NCBI GenBank assembly: GCA_018873225.1
Contig: JAEILZ010000007.1
Location: 2,728,001-2,792,000 of the forward strand
Direction of reading: 5' to 3'
DNA length: 64,000 nt
From: [Phialemoniopsis] sp. UDSM-2020
Lineage: Eukaryota > Ascomycota > Sordariomycetes > Thyridiales > Thyridiaceae
Shown here: one piece after another, positions 1 to 10,500 of the stretch
How the letters are laid out: each line of letters opens with the position of its first letter
Numbering within the stretch: the first letter of the stretch is position 1
Position numbers and translations under genes: made by a program
Notes under the pieces: generated by a model
The model's input: only the letters and a program-made list of their open reading frames with translations
Told to the model about the DNA's origin: nothing
The model's database searches: none

Positions 1-950
1 TCGGCGGCAAGGGCGGCGTCGGCAAGACCACCACGTCGTGCTCCCTCGCCATCCAGCTCGCCAAGGTCCGCCGCTCCGTCCTCCTCATCTCGACGGACCC
101 GGCGCACAACCTGTCGGACGCCTTCTCGCAAAAGTTCGGCAAGGAGGCCCGCCTCGTCGAGGGGTTCGACAACCTCAGCGCCATGGAGATCGACCCCAAC
201 GGCTCCATCCAGGACCTGCTGGCCGGCCAGGGCGGCGAGGATGGTGGTGCCGGTGGAAATAACAACCAGGACCCCATGGCGGGCATGGGCGGCATGATGC
301 AGGACCTCGCCTTCGCCATCCCGGGCATCGACGAGGCCATGTCCTTCGCCGAGGTGCTGAAGCAGGTCAAGTCGCTGTCCTACGAGACCATCATCTTCGA
401 CACGGCGCCGACGGGCCACACCCTGCGCTTCCTGCAGTTCCCCTCGGTCCTCGAGAAGGCCCTCGCCAAGGTCTCGCAGCTCTCCTCGCAGTACGGCCCC
501 CTGCTCAACGGCGTGCTCGGCTCCTCGGGCGCCCTGCCCAACGGCCAGAACCTCGGCGAGATGATGGAGAAGCTCGAGTCCCTACGAGAAACCATCGCCG
601 ACGTCAACGCGCAGTTCAAGGACGAGAACCTGACGACCTTTGTCTGCGTCTGCATCCCCGAGTTCCTGTCGCTGTACGAGACGGAGCGCATGATCCAGGA
701 GCTCGCGAGCTACGGCATCGACACGCACTGCATCGTCGTCAACCAGCTGCTGTACCCCCGGAGCGGCTCCGACTGCGAGCAGTGCAACGCCCGCCGCAAG
801 ATGCAGAAAAAGTACCTCGACCAGATCGAGGAGCTGTACGACGAGTTCAACGTGGTCAAGATGCCGCTGCTCGTCGAGGAGGTGCGCGGCAAGGAGAAGC
901 TCGAGCGGTTCAGCGAGATGCTCGTCAAGCCGTTCACGCCGCCCGCGTGA
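1..950 (+). CDS. GET3: GET3/ArsA-type ATPase, tail-anchored protein targeting factor (5' end missing)
   Basis: The reading frame is already open at base 3, so the start codon and perhaps an upstream exon lie outside the window; the stop is at 948-950. Get3 is the cytosolic homodimeric ATPase that receives tail-anchored membrane proteins and delivers them to the Get1/Get2 receptor at the ER. Visible hallmarks are the deviant P-loop [10 protein letters not shown] right at the edge, [12 protein letters not shown] (switch I region), [10 protein letters not shown] (switch II) and the CEQC pair that binds the dimer-bridging zinc. A Gly/Met-rich stretch (bases about 230-300) lies in the variable helical subdomain. 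No intron is needed in the visible part. The family is usually about 340 aa, so only about 20-30 residues should be missing. Identity is very likely; bacterial-type arsenite pump ATPase is the less likely alternative. Confidence 0.95.
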   Translation, partial: GGKGGVGKTTTSCSLAIQLAKVRRSVLLISTDPAHNLSDAFSQKFGKEARLVEGFDNLSAMEIDPNGSIQDLLAGQGGEDGGAGGNNNQDPMAGMGGMMQDLAFAIPGIDEAMSFAEVLKQVKSLSYETIIFDTAPTGHTLRFLQFPSVLEKALAKVSQLSSQYGPLLNGVLGSSGALPNGQNLGEMMEKLESLRETIADVNAQFKDENLTTFVCVCIPEFLSLYETERMIQELASYGIDTHCIVVNQLLYPRSGSDCEQCNARRKMQKKYLDQIEELYDEFNVVKMPLLVEEVRGKEKLERFSEMLVKPFTPPA

Positions 951-1616
951 GATCGTTTCATGGGCGGGCTGAGAAGTGGGAGGGGATCATGATGTTTTGA
1001 AGTAGACAGCGAAAGATCAGGAGATGGGGTTGCGGCGGCAGGGGAGTTCACGGGAGAGCAAGTCATAGGAAAGAGCGGCTTAGCAAGACATGGCGCCCTG
1101 TTTTTCAGTTAGATATCACTCAGTGCAGGCATACAGGTGCGTTCATAGATATCACGATGTTATAGATGAATGCTAAAAGAAAGAACAAATGTTTCAAGAC
1201 TCGTGCATCTTGTATTTCTCGAGTAAAGGTCCTCGAAACTATGCGAGCTGTAACTAGATACAATCATCTGGAGGTGATTGTCTGTTGCTGTTGAATGACG
1301 ATAAAAGAACGCTAGGTCATCCACTTGCGTTCTGTGTCTGGTCTGTCTCCAGATATGGTTGAGAGAAAGAAGTCCAACCACATGACCACTGATCAACGCC
1401 TCAATGCTAAGAGACCACTGCTGGCCCCGTATAAAAACACAAACAAAACGCCTGGTCCGATGCTACGTCCCAGCCCCTGAAAGGAGGCGGTGGGGGACGA
1501 ATATGATTCCAAATGTCAGAAGAACCTCAACGCCTCACGATGTTGCCGACACAACTTCCCCTCCTAACCCTCTCTCCTGTGTCACCCGCTGTGATAAGAA
1601 TACACCCTCTCATTTC
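951..1616. other. Convergent 3' intergenic region between GET3 and MPE1
   Basis: This stretch separates the stop codons of two genes that face each other. I see no conserved coding frame, only AT-richer sequence suitable for two 3' UTRs. Confidence 0.7.
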
Positions 1617-3653
1617 CTACAGCTCCCGGTAATCGCTCGGCCGGACCCGCTTCTGGCGGTTCTGGTGACGGTGCGGATTGACCGGCTTGCGGAAGTAGGC
1701 CTCCTCGTCGGGACCGGCGCCAGCTCCCTGCTGGCCGCCAAACTTGTTGAACTGCTGGTTGTTGTTGTTGTAGCCGCCGTTCATGGGACCGCCGTTCATA
1801 GGGCCATTGCCGTTCATGCCCCAGCCGCCACCCATGTTGTTGTTACCACCGTTGTTCCCCATCTGTCCGGGGAAGCCGCCGCCGTTCATGCCGTTGTTGC
1901 CAAAGTTTGGCATGCCCATCATCGGGTTCATCATGGGGTTCATCATGCCCATATTCATGTTCATGTTGGGCATGCCCATCGGGGGGAAGTTGTTCATCAT
2001 AGGCATCCCGCCAAAGGGGGGCATGTTCATCATCGGCATGGGGGGCATACCAGGTATGCCACCCATACCCGGCATGCCGTTCATACCGGGCATCATGCCG
2101 TTCATCATCTGCTGCATCAGCTGTTGTTGCTGCTGAGCGTCTTGTTGCTGTTGCATGGCCTTGGGCGCCTTAGGCACCTTGGGGTTCTCGGCGACATCTT
2201 CAGCAGGCCGCTTCTTTGATGATGTTTGCGAATCGCCATCAGTAGGTGCGGGAGTGCCGGCGCCAGTGTCGCTTGGAGTAGGCTTGGAGGCTGCTTCCGC
2301 AGACGGTGACTTGACTGATGTTGCTGGCGGTGGCGTGGGTGACTTGGATGACTTTGTTGATTCCGCCTTCTCCTGACCCGCGGGCTTGGCGGCGTCCGCA
2401 TCAGCTACAGGCGAAGCCTTGTCGGCGACAGGGCTCTTGGGCTTTTCCTGCTCGGCCCTCTTAGCCTCGTCCTTCTCCTTCTGGTACTCCTCGATCTTCT
2501 TCACCACGTCCTCGTCGGCCTTGAGGTCGTCTATCAGCACGCCGTCGGTCTGGCAGCCCGGGCAGACAAAGTCGCTCTCGATGAGCGCGTTAGTGATGCA
2601 GTCATTGCAATACGTCTTCTCACAACAAGGGGTCTTCATTGGATCTATAAACAATTTCTTGTCGATGGGGCACTCCAGTCCCCTATCGCGCAATTCCTTG
2701 TCTGCAAGCGCCGCCGACTCTTGCGCGGCGGCCGAGGTCTTGGTCTTGGCCTGGAACTTTTCCCACGCCGCCTTGTCGGGCTCGGCGATGACAAACTCGC
2801 CGTCGGCGTTGACCATGATGCCGGAGGGAGCCTTGGTGTCGTCCTCGGCCGCTTGGGCCAGCACCGCAGCCTTGTCCACCGTCTTCAAGAAGGACTTGGG
2901 GATACCAGTGGTCCTCTTGACTCTCGGCCGGTTGTCAAACTCCGGATTGTCATTGGTCGGGCACAGCTGGATCCAATGTCCCTTCTCACCACACCTATAG
3001 CAGATGTAGCCATTTGGCGGCTCGTGGTCAGGCACATTGGCCGGGCGTTTTGCGCCGGGCTTGAAGACTGGTGTTTGGCTAGAGTAAACGTTAGTCCTGG
3101 CTTTCAGGTTTGCACGGGTGGCGTAGGGGAACACATACTGAGCCATCTCTTCTTGTTGAGCACTCCACTGCTCGGACTGGGCAGCGAACATGGCTGCGAG
3201 CTTCTCCTCCTCTGTCATCGCATTGTTCATTTGCGCGATGGCATCCGAGGTCGTCTTTGTCGTTGCCTTGGTTGTAGCCTCTCTCCGTGACGAGTTCTTG
3301 GCGCTGACAGGCATCTTGCCCGAGACATAGCGAGCAGCTCGACCAGCACCGGGTTTTATGGGCGGGAGCCGCCTGGCGATGACGGTCGTTGATCTTGGGA
3401 TGATGGTTGTGTCATCGTCGTACTCTATGAAGTCTGTTAGTAGACTGTCATTTGGCGACCGTGTAGCTTGTGTAAACTCACCTTCTTTGCCGTCATCGGT
3501 GTAGATGGCAAGATCAAAGTCGGTGCCATCTCCAAGACCGCTCTTGGCGATGATGTCGCGCTTGAGTTCGAATACCGAGATACCCGTGCCGTCAAACTCG
3601 ACTCGAGTCGGCTCCTTTTGGGACTTGAACTTGAAGTATACGGAAGAAGTCAT
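1617..3653 (-). CDS. MPE1: Mpe1/RBBP6-type cleavage and polyadenylation factor subunit (DWNN, zinc knuckle, RING)
   Basis: Two exons, 3653-3482 and 3424-1617, encode 659 aa. Mpe1 is a nuclear subunit of the pre-mRNA cleavage and polyadenylation factor. Domains in order: N-terminal ubiquitin-like DWNN domain (about residues 3-75, starting SSVYFKFKSQKE), CCHC zinc knuckle CYRCGEKGHWIQLC (about residue 200), a RING/U-box-like domain starting CPIDKKLF and containing CCEKTYC and CPGC (about 307-347), then a Lys/Ser/Pro-rich linker and a long Met/Pro/Gly/Asn-rich low-complexity tail. The second position of the first RING Cys pair is Asp. The intron at 3481-3425 has a GTGAGT donor, CTACTAAC branch site and CATAG acceptor. 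It is 57 nt and free of stops, so unspliced RNA stays open for 19 extra residues; removing it joins DDGKE to EYDDDTTIIPRS, the expected DWNN sequence. The start at 3653 is chosen because DWNN begins immediately after it. Confidence 0.93.
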   Translation of the reverse strand: MTSSVYFKFKSQKEPTRVEFDGTGISVFELKRDIIAKSGLGDGTDFDLAIYTDDGKEGEFTQATRSPNDSLLTDFIEYDDDTTIIPRSTTVIARRLPPIKPGAGRAARYVSGKMPVSAKNSSRREATTKATTKTTSDAIAQMNNAMTEEEKLAAMFAAQSEQWSAQQEEMAQYVFPYATRANLKARTNVYSSQTPVFKPGAKRPANVPDHEPPNGYICYRCGEKGHWIQLCPTNDNPEFDNRPRVKRTTGIPKSFLKTVDKAAVLAQAAEDDTKAPSGIMVNADGEFVIAEPDKAAWEKFQAKTKTSAAAQESAALADKELRDRGLECPIDKKLFIDPMKTPCCEKTYCNDCITNALIESDFVCPGCQTDGVLIDDLKADEDVVKKIEEYQKEKDEAKRAEQEKPKSPVADKASPVADADAAKPAGQEKAESTKSSKSPTPPPATSVKSPSAEAASKPTPSDTGAGTPAPTDGDSQTSSKKRPAEDVAENPKVPKAPKAMQQQQDAQQQQQLMQQMMNGMMPGMNGMPGMGGIPGMPPMPMMNMPPFGGMPMMNNFPPMGMPNMNMNMGMMNPMMNPMMGMPNFGNNGMNGGGFPGQMGNNGGNNNMGGGWGMNGNGPMNGGPMNGGYNNNNQQFNKFGGQQGAGAGPDEEAYFRKPVNPHRHQNRQKRVRPSDYREL

Positions 3654-4662
3654 CTTGACTCTGGAACTCCTGTGTCGAGGGAGTAGGTGTTGGTGGTTGA
3701 AGCAAAGGAGATATGCACGAGGCAAACGTAACCCAGAGTAGGTCTACTGCCCGGTTAGATTCAGGTTGATTGAGATACTGCGCGTTTTGACGTGATCAGG
3801 AGAATCGGTCGTTTGGGACGTTTAGTGTAACGAGTCAACCTCCCAGGATTATCCCACTGTGAACGGCGAGGGGACTTTTCTTTCTCTGCTTTGATCAAGT
3901 CTTTCTTTCTTTTGTTTTCTTTCAACAACAGGCAGTAGGAAGGAGAAAATCAATTCTGTGAATTGTACTCGAAAGGACAATAACAGAGATTCTGCAATGA
4001 ATAGGGAAGATAGTACAAAGACCCAGCAAAGCCGGGAAGCCTGATCGACTGGGAAAAGGCCAGTGTATTGAATATCCTCCTCCACGATGTTTCTCAGAAC
4101 CAGCACCAATCACCGCCGCAGCGATTCGCAAAAAGGCAGGAAGGACCCCGACGTCCTTTCTGAGGATTGCAGAATATCACGAAGGAAGACGAAGCGACTT
4201 GATTCGGTTTGCTGCTCGGGAGATCTAGGTTACGTGGCGAAATCCTACGTCCAACCAAGGCCGCGCCAGAACACTCTGTCTGCTCCTCGAAACCGCCAAA
4301 AGCGACAGATCAAGGGGGAAGTTTGGCCCAGAAATGAGATCAAGGTCAAATCAAAGGGATGGAGGAAATGCGCACACCTTGAGAGAGATGTGGCCGTGGA
4401 AAAGAGAGGTGAAAGAAAGGAGAGGAGAAGGGTGGTAGATGGCGTGTTTGAAAGAGAGAAAGAGGAGAAGGAGGATTGCGGGAGAATGGGGGAGAAGCAA
4501 GGGTTCTTTGAAGGGCGGGCGCCGGACTCGCAGGCACTAACTTCTAGGGGGGCATAGGCTGTGAGATCCCAACTTGGGTGATGGCGCAGGAGGATGGTTG
4601 AGGGGGATTAGTCAGAACGCCTACCTAATTTTGCCGGCAGGCAGTGACTTTTCCAGCGAGAG

Positions 4663-4912
4663 CACGTGACCCTGACTCGAAACCTCGAAAGCCGAAGGTG
4701 GAAGGAGCTCAAGTATCAGGCCAATCACAGAACGGAGTGCTTTCTCCGCTTCACGTGCACAGCTTCCCGCAAAGGCAAATTGTCCTCGTGCGCCGATTGG
4801 CTCATAGCGGTGATCTTTACCTATACAGTACTAGCGTTAAGGGTCGTGGAGCCACTCAGAGGTGCTGGTGCACAGCGACGCTCACAGAATCAGGCCAGTG
4901 CCATTGGCTCAT
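4663..4912. promoter_or_regulatory. Cluster of CACGTG E-boxes and CCAAT boxes
   Basis: CACGTG occurs at 4663-4668 and 4752-4757, CCAATCAC at 4721-4728, and the inverted CCAAT element ATTGGCTCAT at 4796-4805 and 4903-4912. CCAAT boxes are bound by the HAP/CBC complex and CACGTG by bHLH factors in fungi. The element lies 490-740 bp upstream of the Ups1-like gene and about 1 kb from MPE1, so it more likely serves the former. Function is inferred. Confidence 0.4.
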
Positions 4913-5171
4913 GGACTGATCTACCGTCCGACAACTCAAAATTCGTCCTGACCCTCCATCACACTGTAAACTCCGTGCATTTCTGCCGTACAATCCGTCC
5001 CCCTCTCCCTCGCCTCCGTCCGCCAAAAAGTAGTCGAGCTCATCACAAGGGCGCCCTGACGACATCACTTCCTTTACGACTTGTACTTTTTCTTCAAGCG
5101 TCCTCACGAACTTCTCTTCCCTCAGTAACATCTTCCTCCAACTCGGCTTTTTCGGCTATTGGGGATATCCG

Positions 5172-5196
5172 CGACTCGACTCGACTCGATTCGATT
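5172..5196. repeat. Short tandem pentamer repeat
   Basis: Three copies of CGACT are followed directly by two copies of CGATT in the probable 5' UTR of the PRELI-domain gene. Confidence 0.7.
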
Positions 5197-5404
5197 CCCA
5201 AGACTGCCGTCAAGAGCACCTCGGAAAGCGACGAAGACAAATGTCAAAACCCTAACCTTTGGGTCGTGAGAGTCATCTTCTCACTATCCAAACGGTTATC
5301 CAGTTTACCAGGAGCTCCAAGCTTCAAGCAAATATCCATCACCACCGAACCTCTCCAAGCTTCATCCCGATCCATCAAAGTCGCCACCCATCTCCTCCAA
5401 CACA

Positions 5405-6157
5405 ATGGTTTTAACACACACGACAAACTACAACTACTCCCACCCTTTCCCGACCGTTACGCTGGCGTATTTTCTCCGATATTGCTCCCCGCAGCTCAAT
5501 CCTTTTGCAAACCATGTCCTGAGCACGGATACCCTCTCAAGCCATGTCGATCCCGACACAGGCCGGCTGCACACTACTCGAATTCACCTCAAAAAGTCTC
5601 GTCTACCAGCGGCAGTCATCAAGCTCCTGCCAACGAGTGTGACCGGGGGCATTGCAGACAAGTCCTCATACATCCTCGAGACCAGCATAGTCGACATGCG
5701 TGAGGGCTGGATGCAGACCGAGAGCAAAAACCTAAACTTTGCTGGTGTCCTATCCGTCGTTGAGAAGCAGCTGTACACTGCTCCCTCGTCCACAATGCCT
5801 CTCCCATCCCAACCTCAGGATGCCCATTCCTCTACCACCGGCGTCGAGACTACCGTCATCTTCCGATCACGTCTGGGCGAGCGGATTAGGGACCGCATTG
5901 ATCAAGGAAAGCAACAGGCCCAGCAACATTTGGAAGACCAAAAGGCAGGGTGGTTTGCCAAGGGCTGGGTCAGCAATCTCGGTGCCAAAGGTGTCCAACG
6001 GAGCATCGAGACGATTGCCTCGACCAAGACCCAGGACCAGCTCGGCAAGAGCCGCGAGGGCATGAGTGTGGTCCTGGAACGCCTGCGCATGAGTGGCATT
6101 ATCGGCGTCCTCGAGCTCAGGCGTAGGGCCGCCGAGGGCAAGGTCGAGACTGCTTGA
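5405..6157 (+). CDS. PRELI/MSF1-domain protein, Ups1-like mitochondrial intermembrane-space lipid transfer protein
   Basis: Single exon, 250 aa. The start MVLTHTTNYNYSHPF matches the conserved beginning of the PRELI/MSF1 family, and the CACAATGG context supports it. The PRELI domain spans roughly residues 1-190: HVLSTDTLSSHVD, the TTRIHLKKSRLP strand, and ESKNLNFAGVLSVVEKQLY, followed by a C-terminal helix (SIETIASTKTQDQLGKS). Family proteins shuttle phosphatidic acid (Ups1) or phosphatidylserine (Ups2) between mitochondrial membranes with Mdm35 as partner. The N-terminus and the LKKSRLPAAV segment resemble Ups1 more than Ups2, but I cannot separate the paralogues with certainty. The insert around residues 125-150 is Ser/Pro-rich. 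Confidence 0.85.
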   Translation: MVLTHTTNYNYSHPFPTVTLAYFLRYCSPQLNPFANHVLSTDTLSSHVDPDTGRLHTTRIHLKKSRLPAAVIKLLPTSVTGGIADKSSYILETSIVDMREGWMQTESKNLNFAGVLSVVEKQLYTAPSSTMPLPSQPQDAHSSTTGVETTVIFRSRLGERIRDRIDQGKQQAQQHLEDQKAGWFAKGWVSNLGAKGVQRSIETIASTKTQDQLGKSREGMSVVLERLRMSGIIGVLELRRRAAEGKVETA

Positions 6158-6854
6158 GACTCCCACGAGAGCGCTGCCTTTTCGATTCTTTTTCCATATT
6201 CTCCACGTGTTCTTGAGTGTACATTTATTATCCCTTTATTTTTTTCATTGGTTTCACACAGCATGGCGTTGGATTGGATGGCAAAGTCAGCAGCCAAAAA
6301 CAGACTGGCAAAGGCGGATTACGACAATGCTTCGAGCAGATCATTTCATTGACTGATCTCGAGCAACGGACTGGCGTTTTAACACATATTGATTCCCCTC
6401 TCTCACCCAGAGTATACGACTGTACATCTATCAATGTAGTAGCAAAACAGGCGTATTAAAACTCAATGGAATTTAAATCTGTACAAGCAAATTTGCCCGA
6501 CTCTCACGGTACAACCTGATGACCAACTGAAAGTTTAGCGGTTTACTGGTACATGTAAGTACCTGCCGAACCAAGTGATGAAGTTTGCCACGATTTCACG
6601 TGAAATCTGCAACATCTCACTCCAAATAAGGGAGGTCATCACCGCAACGATTTCTCACTCGTGATGGGACAATACAAAGATAAGTTTGAAATGATTTACA
6701 CGTACGCCTAGCTGTCTATGATAGGTATGTACAGTGACAAAGTGACGATCTAAAGTCCATATCCAAAAGCCTTGTTCATTACACTCCCATGCATCTCCCC
6801 CAATATCATTCATTAATGCCATCCATCTCCTCCAGGCCCTTCAGCTGATAGCCT
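6158..6854. other. Convergent intergenic region (3' UTRs)
   Basis: AT-rich, with T-runs after the upstream stop codon and no convincing coding frame. It lies between two converging genes. Confidence 0.6.
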
Positions 6855-8783
6855 TTACGCGAGCAGGAGACCAAACAGCACGGCCGCCGCCCCAGTGATC
6901 ATGCTCGGCGCGGTCATGTGGACCGACCCCGACGTAGGGGGCGCGCTCCGGGCCTCGGTCGTGCCGTTGTTCTCGCCGCCGCCAGACGCCGTCCCGTTGC
7001 TGGCACCACCGCTGCTGCTACCGGTTCCGATGGTAAACGGCTCCGTGCCGTTCAGCGACCCGACGCGCCCGAGCAGGACCTCGAGGTGGCGGAACGCCGC
7101 CGCCGGCTGATCCTTGGGCACCATATGCCCGGACATCTCGACCGCGACGTACGTGAACCCGCGCTCCGTGCGCGTCTTGCCCAGGACGCCCGCGCCCGAG
7201 CTCATTTCTGTTAAAGCGTTGGTGTTCTCGGCGTCGTACTCGAAGCGCGGCACGTTGAAGGGCTCCGTGGGGGCCGCCTCGAAGCCGAGCTTGCCGCCCC
7301 ACGTCATGTTCTGGATCGTGAGCAGCGTGCCGTTGCCGATGATGCGGTAGTCGAGGGAGCCCTGCGCGATCATGACGTTGCGCGTCGCGTCGATGACGCG
7401 CGGCAGCGCCGCGTACAGGGACGGCGGGGACTGGTCTACGCCGCCCGGGCCGGTCAGGACGGGGTGCTCCGGGTCGGCGCAGCCGAGCCAGGTGGTGTTG
7501 AGGGGCGCGTGAAGGGCCTCGCGGACGCCCGGGCGGTTGAAGTAGGTCGGGGGCACGCCGGCCTGATCGGGAAAGCTGTTGGCAGCGCCCAGGGGGTCGT
7601 ACCGGTTGGGGCAGGTCTCCTGCACGTCGTAGATGTTGAAGCAGGGGTTGGCCTCGTAGGCGCCCATGATGACGGCCGAGTAGAGCAGCTGGCTGCAGGG
7701 TCCGTCGGGTATGCCGCTGGCGTTGACTCCCGGCAACATCTGGGGCTGCGGGCCCGAGGCCGGGAAGGTCAGGTACTTGTCGAGGTAGTCTGCGTAGCCG
7801 CAGGACTCGTGCATCTCCTTGAGCTGGGCGCGGTAGGTGTCGTTGAAGGGGAAGAGGCCGCCCCAGGACTCGGCGAAGGGCTGGGCGACGAGGGCGCCCT
7901 GGGCGTCGTTCTGGCCGATGAGCGGGTCATACAGCATGAGGCCCTTGAGGTCGAAGTAGGTCTCGTCCTTGGCGTCGAGCATGGCGGAGCCGATGTAGGG
8001 GCCGTACATGCCGCTGCAACACACCGTGTTAGTCTTGCACTGTACTTTTTTGTCCGCTCTGCATGGTGGCCTAGACTTACGCATATGACTCGCCGGTGAT
8101 GTAGACCTTGTAGCCCTGCATGCTAAAGGTCTCGATAAAGTTCTTCCAGAAACCGAGGAACTGCTCCGCGATGTCATGCTGGTCCTTGGCCGTGGGGGTG
8201 CCGGTCGAGAAGCCGGTGCCGACGGGTTGGTCGATCCAGACAATGTTGCTCAGCTTCTGCCACCCCCAATAGTTGCGCACCGGCTTGTAGGTGCCGGGCT
8301 GCCACCTAAAGGGGCCGTTTTCTCGGACTAGACCCGCGATCGAAGAGCATCCAGGCTGTTTCATGGTGTCAGTCCTACATGCTCATCATTTGTCGTCGGT
8401 TTCTCGCGCGACTTACACCTCCATTCAACCAGATGACAATCTCCTTCTCCGCCGCAGGGTTTTCGGAGGGGAAGAACCACCAGAAGAGCTTGTTCTGCTC
8501 ATCGGTTTTGTTTGAGATGGGGAGCTGGCCCGCGTACGACTCGCCGACGTCAAAATCGACCTCGGGCACTCCGGTACCGTTGACAGCGAATTCTGTAGAT
8601 ACTGATCAGCATAAAAATCCTCGAGAGCAGGCCCGTGCATATGAACATACTGCTAGTCTTGCTGTTCAAGAACTTGGGTTTGCTGGTAGAGTTGTCACGC
8701 TTGACAAAGCTGTCGACATGGCTGAAGGCCGAAGCAAGGCCTCCGCAGGCCAGGAAGGCCGGGAGTAGTTGTCGTAGCTGCAT
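6855..8783 (-). CDS. Secreted serine carboxypeptidase (peptidase family S10), probably GPI-anchored
   Basis: Four exons, 8783-8651, 8592-8417, 8355-8081 and 8013-6855, encode 580 aa. The enzyme removes C-terminal residues from peptides in the secretory pathway or cell wall. An N-terminal signal peptide ([20 protein letters not shown]) is followed by the S10 fold: LNGGPGCSS oxyanion region, [11 protein letters not shown], nucleophile in GESYAG (Ser193; the codon after Tyr is split by intron 3), Asp416 in [10 protein letters not shown] and His491 in [10 protein letters not shown]. Many N-glycosylation sequons are present. The C-terminus carries a Ser/Gly/Asn-rich stretch and a hydrophobic tail without basic residues ([12 protein letters not shown]), typical of a GPI-attachment signal. 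Introns are 58, 61 and 67 nt, with donors GTATGT, GTAAGT and GTAAGT. Summed exons keep the frame. The peptidase call is firm; the GPI anchor is inferred. Confidence 0.92.
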
Positions 8784-10500
8784 TGAGGCAGGATCTCACG
8801 ATGGTCTAGACTGTATTCGTAGTTGCAACTCTACCGGTACAACTGTCAAGTGAGAGACTTGGTGGAGTGAATGGTCTGGAACATCTGAGCTGGAGGTCGC
8901 GATGCGAAGACTTCTTATATCAGAGACCCTCGGATGGTCCGAAGGGCCATGCATCTCCACAGGGGGAAGAAATGGAGCCATATTAGGCCTGCCGTCCGGT
9001 AACTACGTAGATCCAACAAGGTGAATGAATCAAGGGAGCTCCACATCAGAGCACAGCCTACGCACATCCCGGTTCCAAGCCTTGTTTTCATGGAGACCAG
9101 CAGCTTGAGACGTACCGTACGAAGTACACAAGCACGCAGCCCTACGTAGGCCATGTAGGCTGGGCCTCGCCTGGTGCCGGGAGGGTGTCCCGGAACAGCG
9201 TTCAGTGTCACCGAGCTGATGTGCCTTGCATCCTGAGCTGTGCTTGAGCATCCGCAGATCGCCAGTCACTAGAGAATGAAGTCATAGCGCCGTGGTGGAG
9301 TCTGTGAATGACTGGGTGTTTTGGAGGGCTGGAACGAGTGATGCTACCTCTTTTGAGTAGGTAGTTTGCGGGTGTTCTATGTTAAGAAATAAGCATAATG
9401 GGGAATCTCTGGGGCTTAACCGCTCTGGGGCATATCTTTAGATCTCTCGAAGATCCCCATTCAAGACCAGCGATCGTCATCGCTCTGCCAAGAGCGTCGT
9501 CAAGATTCAGGACAGGCTCATTTGCATGGAAAGAAGAACGTGCGATGATGGGAACAGTCTCGTTAGCCCGCGAGCTCACGGAGGCGACTCTGTCTCGCAC
9601 GGCCACTCAGACATCTCTGCTCCAACAGCCTTGATAGGGCAAAAAATGCGCGAGCGAGCACATTTAGACGTGGAGTAAGTACCGCAGAAGGAGGCTTGCT
9701 ACGTGGTGTGGTGGTCGTTAAGCGGCGGCACAGCACAGCACCGGGACTGGGGATGTGGAGATGAAAAAGCCACAGGTTCCACCAAAAGATTCAGAATGAC
9801 GCAGCTCGTCGCTGAGTCGGCAGTCTCAAAGCCGCAAAATGGACGTTGGAGGGTCGAAGCTTATTTGGGTTATAAGATGTAGATTTGGTGGAGCACCGAT
9901 GCCAAACATGGGTAAAAATACGGTTACGCGGTCAGACAGAGTACCTGGTCGGGCTTAGCACAATGGAGATACCCGGCTTCCCACGAGGCGATTTCCCACC
10001 CGACCTCCTCGCATCATGAGGCAGAAGCTGTAAAGCATGCCGGTGGCCAAGGTGCTGCGGACATAATCCTTGTTCCGGCAGAAGAGGGCAGCATGAAGGA
10101 CTATGTGATCCTACGGCGACCAAGGGTATATTTCTCTGCCCAGAACCCTGTCTATCTATTCGCGGATCCGGCGTATGTTCAATGAAGTACCCACCCACCC
10201 TCACTCGTTCTGTGTTCCTGGCATGATATATTGATGATTTCTTTTTCTTTGATGTACTTTTGTTTCGTAGAGGACATCCGCGTATTGGTAATGTACGCGT
10301 CTCCTGGCGTATCAACAGATGTGCAACACCGATGATACGTCAGTAGCTACTGCGTTTATGATGGCAACTTTGAAGTGAAAGCCGTGAACACTTCTACATA
10401 CTTCTGTCCACTAAGGCGGTGCATCAAGCCACTGAGGTCCAATCCCATATATGGCTTGGGTAGGGTTAGCATTGTTCGGGTGTTTCCATCGACGTTGATA
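8784..10500. other. Intergenic region without a recognised gene
   Basis: About 1.7 kb between the carboxypeptidase promoter and the 3' end of the dehydrogenase-aconitase fusion gene. Only short, unrelated open frames occur (the longest about 127 codons at 9932-10315, minus strand), with no domain I recognise. It marks the left edge of the metabolic cluster. Confidence 0.5.

Larger units (their letters stand above)
3654..5404. other. Divergent intergenic region between MPE1 and the PRELI-domain gene
   Basis: About 1.75 kb between two divergent start codons. It holds two CACGTG E-boxes, one CCAATCAC and two copies of ATTGGCTCAT (annotated separately), a CT-rich stretch before the plus-strand start and a small pentamer repeat. 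An open frame at 4087-4557 is rich in Arg, Lys and Glu and has no recognisable domain; I regard it as non-coding. Confidence 0.6.

Noticed and set aside
4087..4557. 156-codon frame upstream of the PRELI-domain gene
   Set aside because: Composition (Arg/Lys/Glu-rich from purine-rich sequence) and lack of any domain or splice context suggest non-coding DNA.
5172..5200. tRNA T-arm-like GATTCGATTCCC
   Set aside because: No matching A box or cloverleaf; it is part of a pentamer repeat. No other tRNA-like B box was convincing anywhere in the window.
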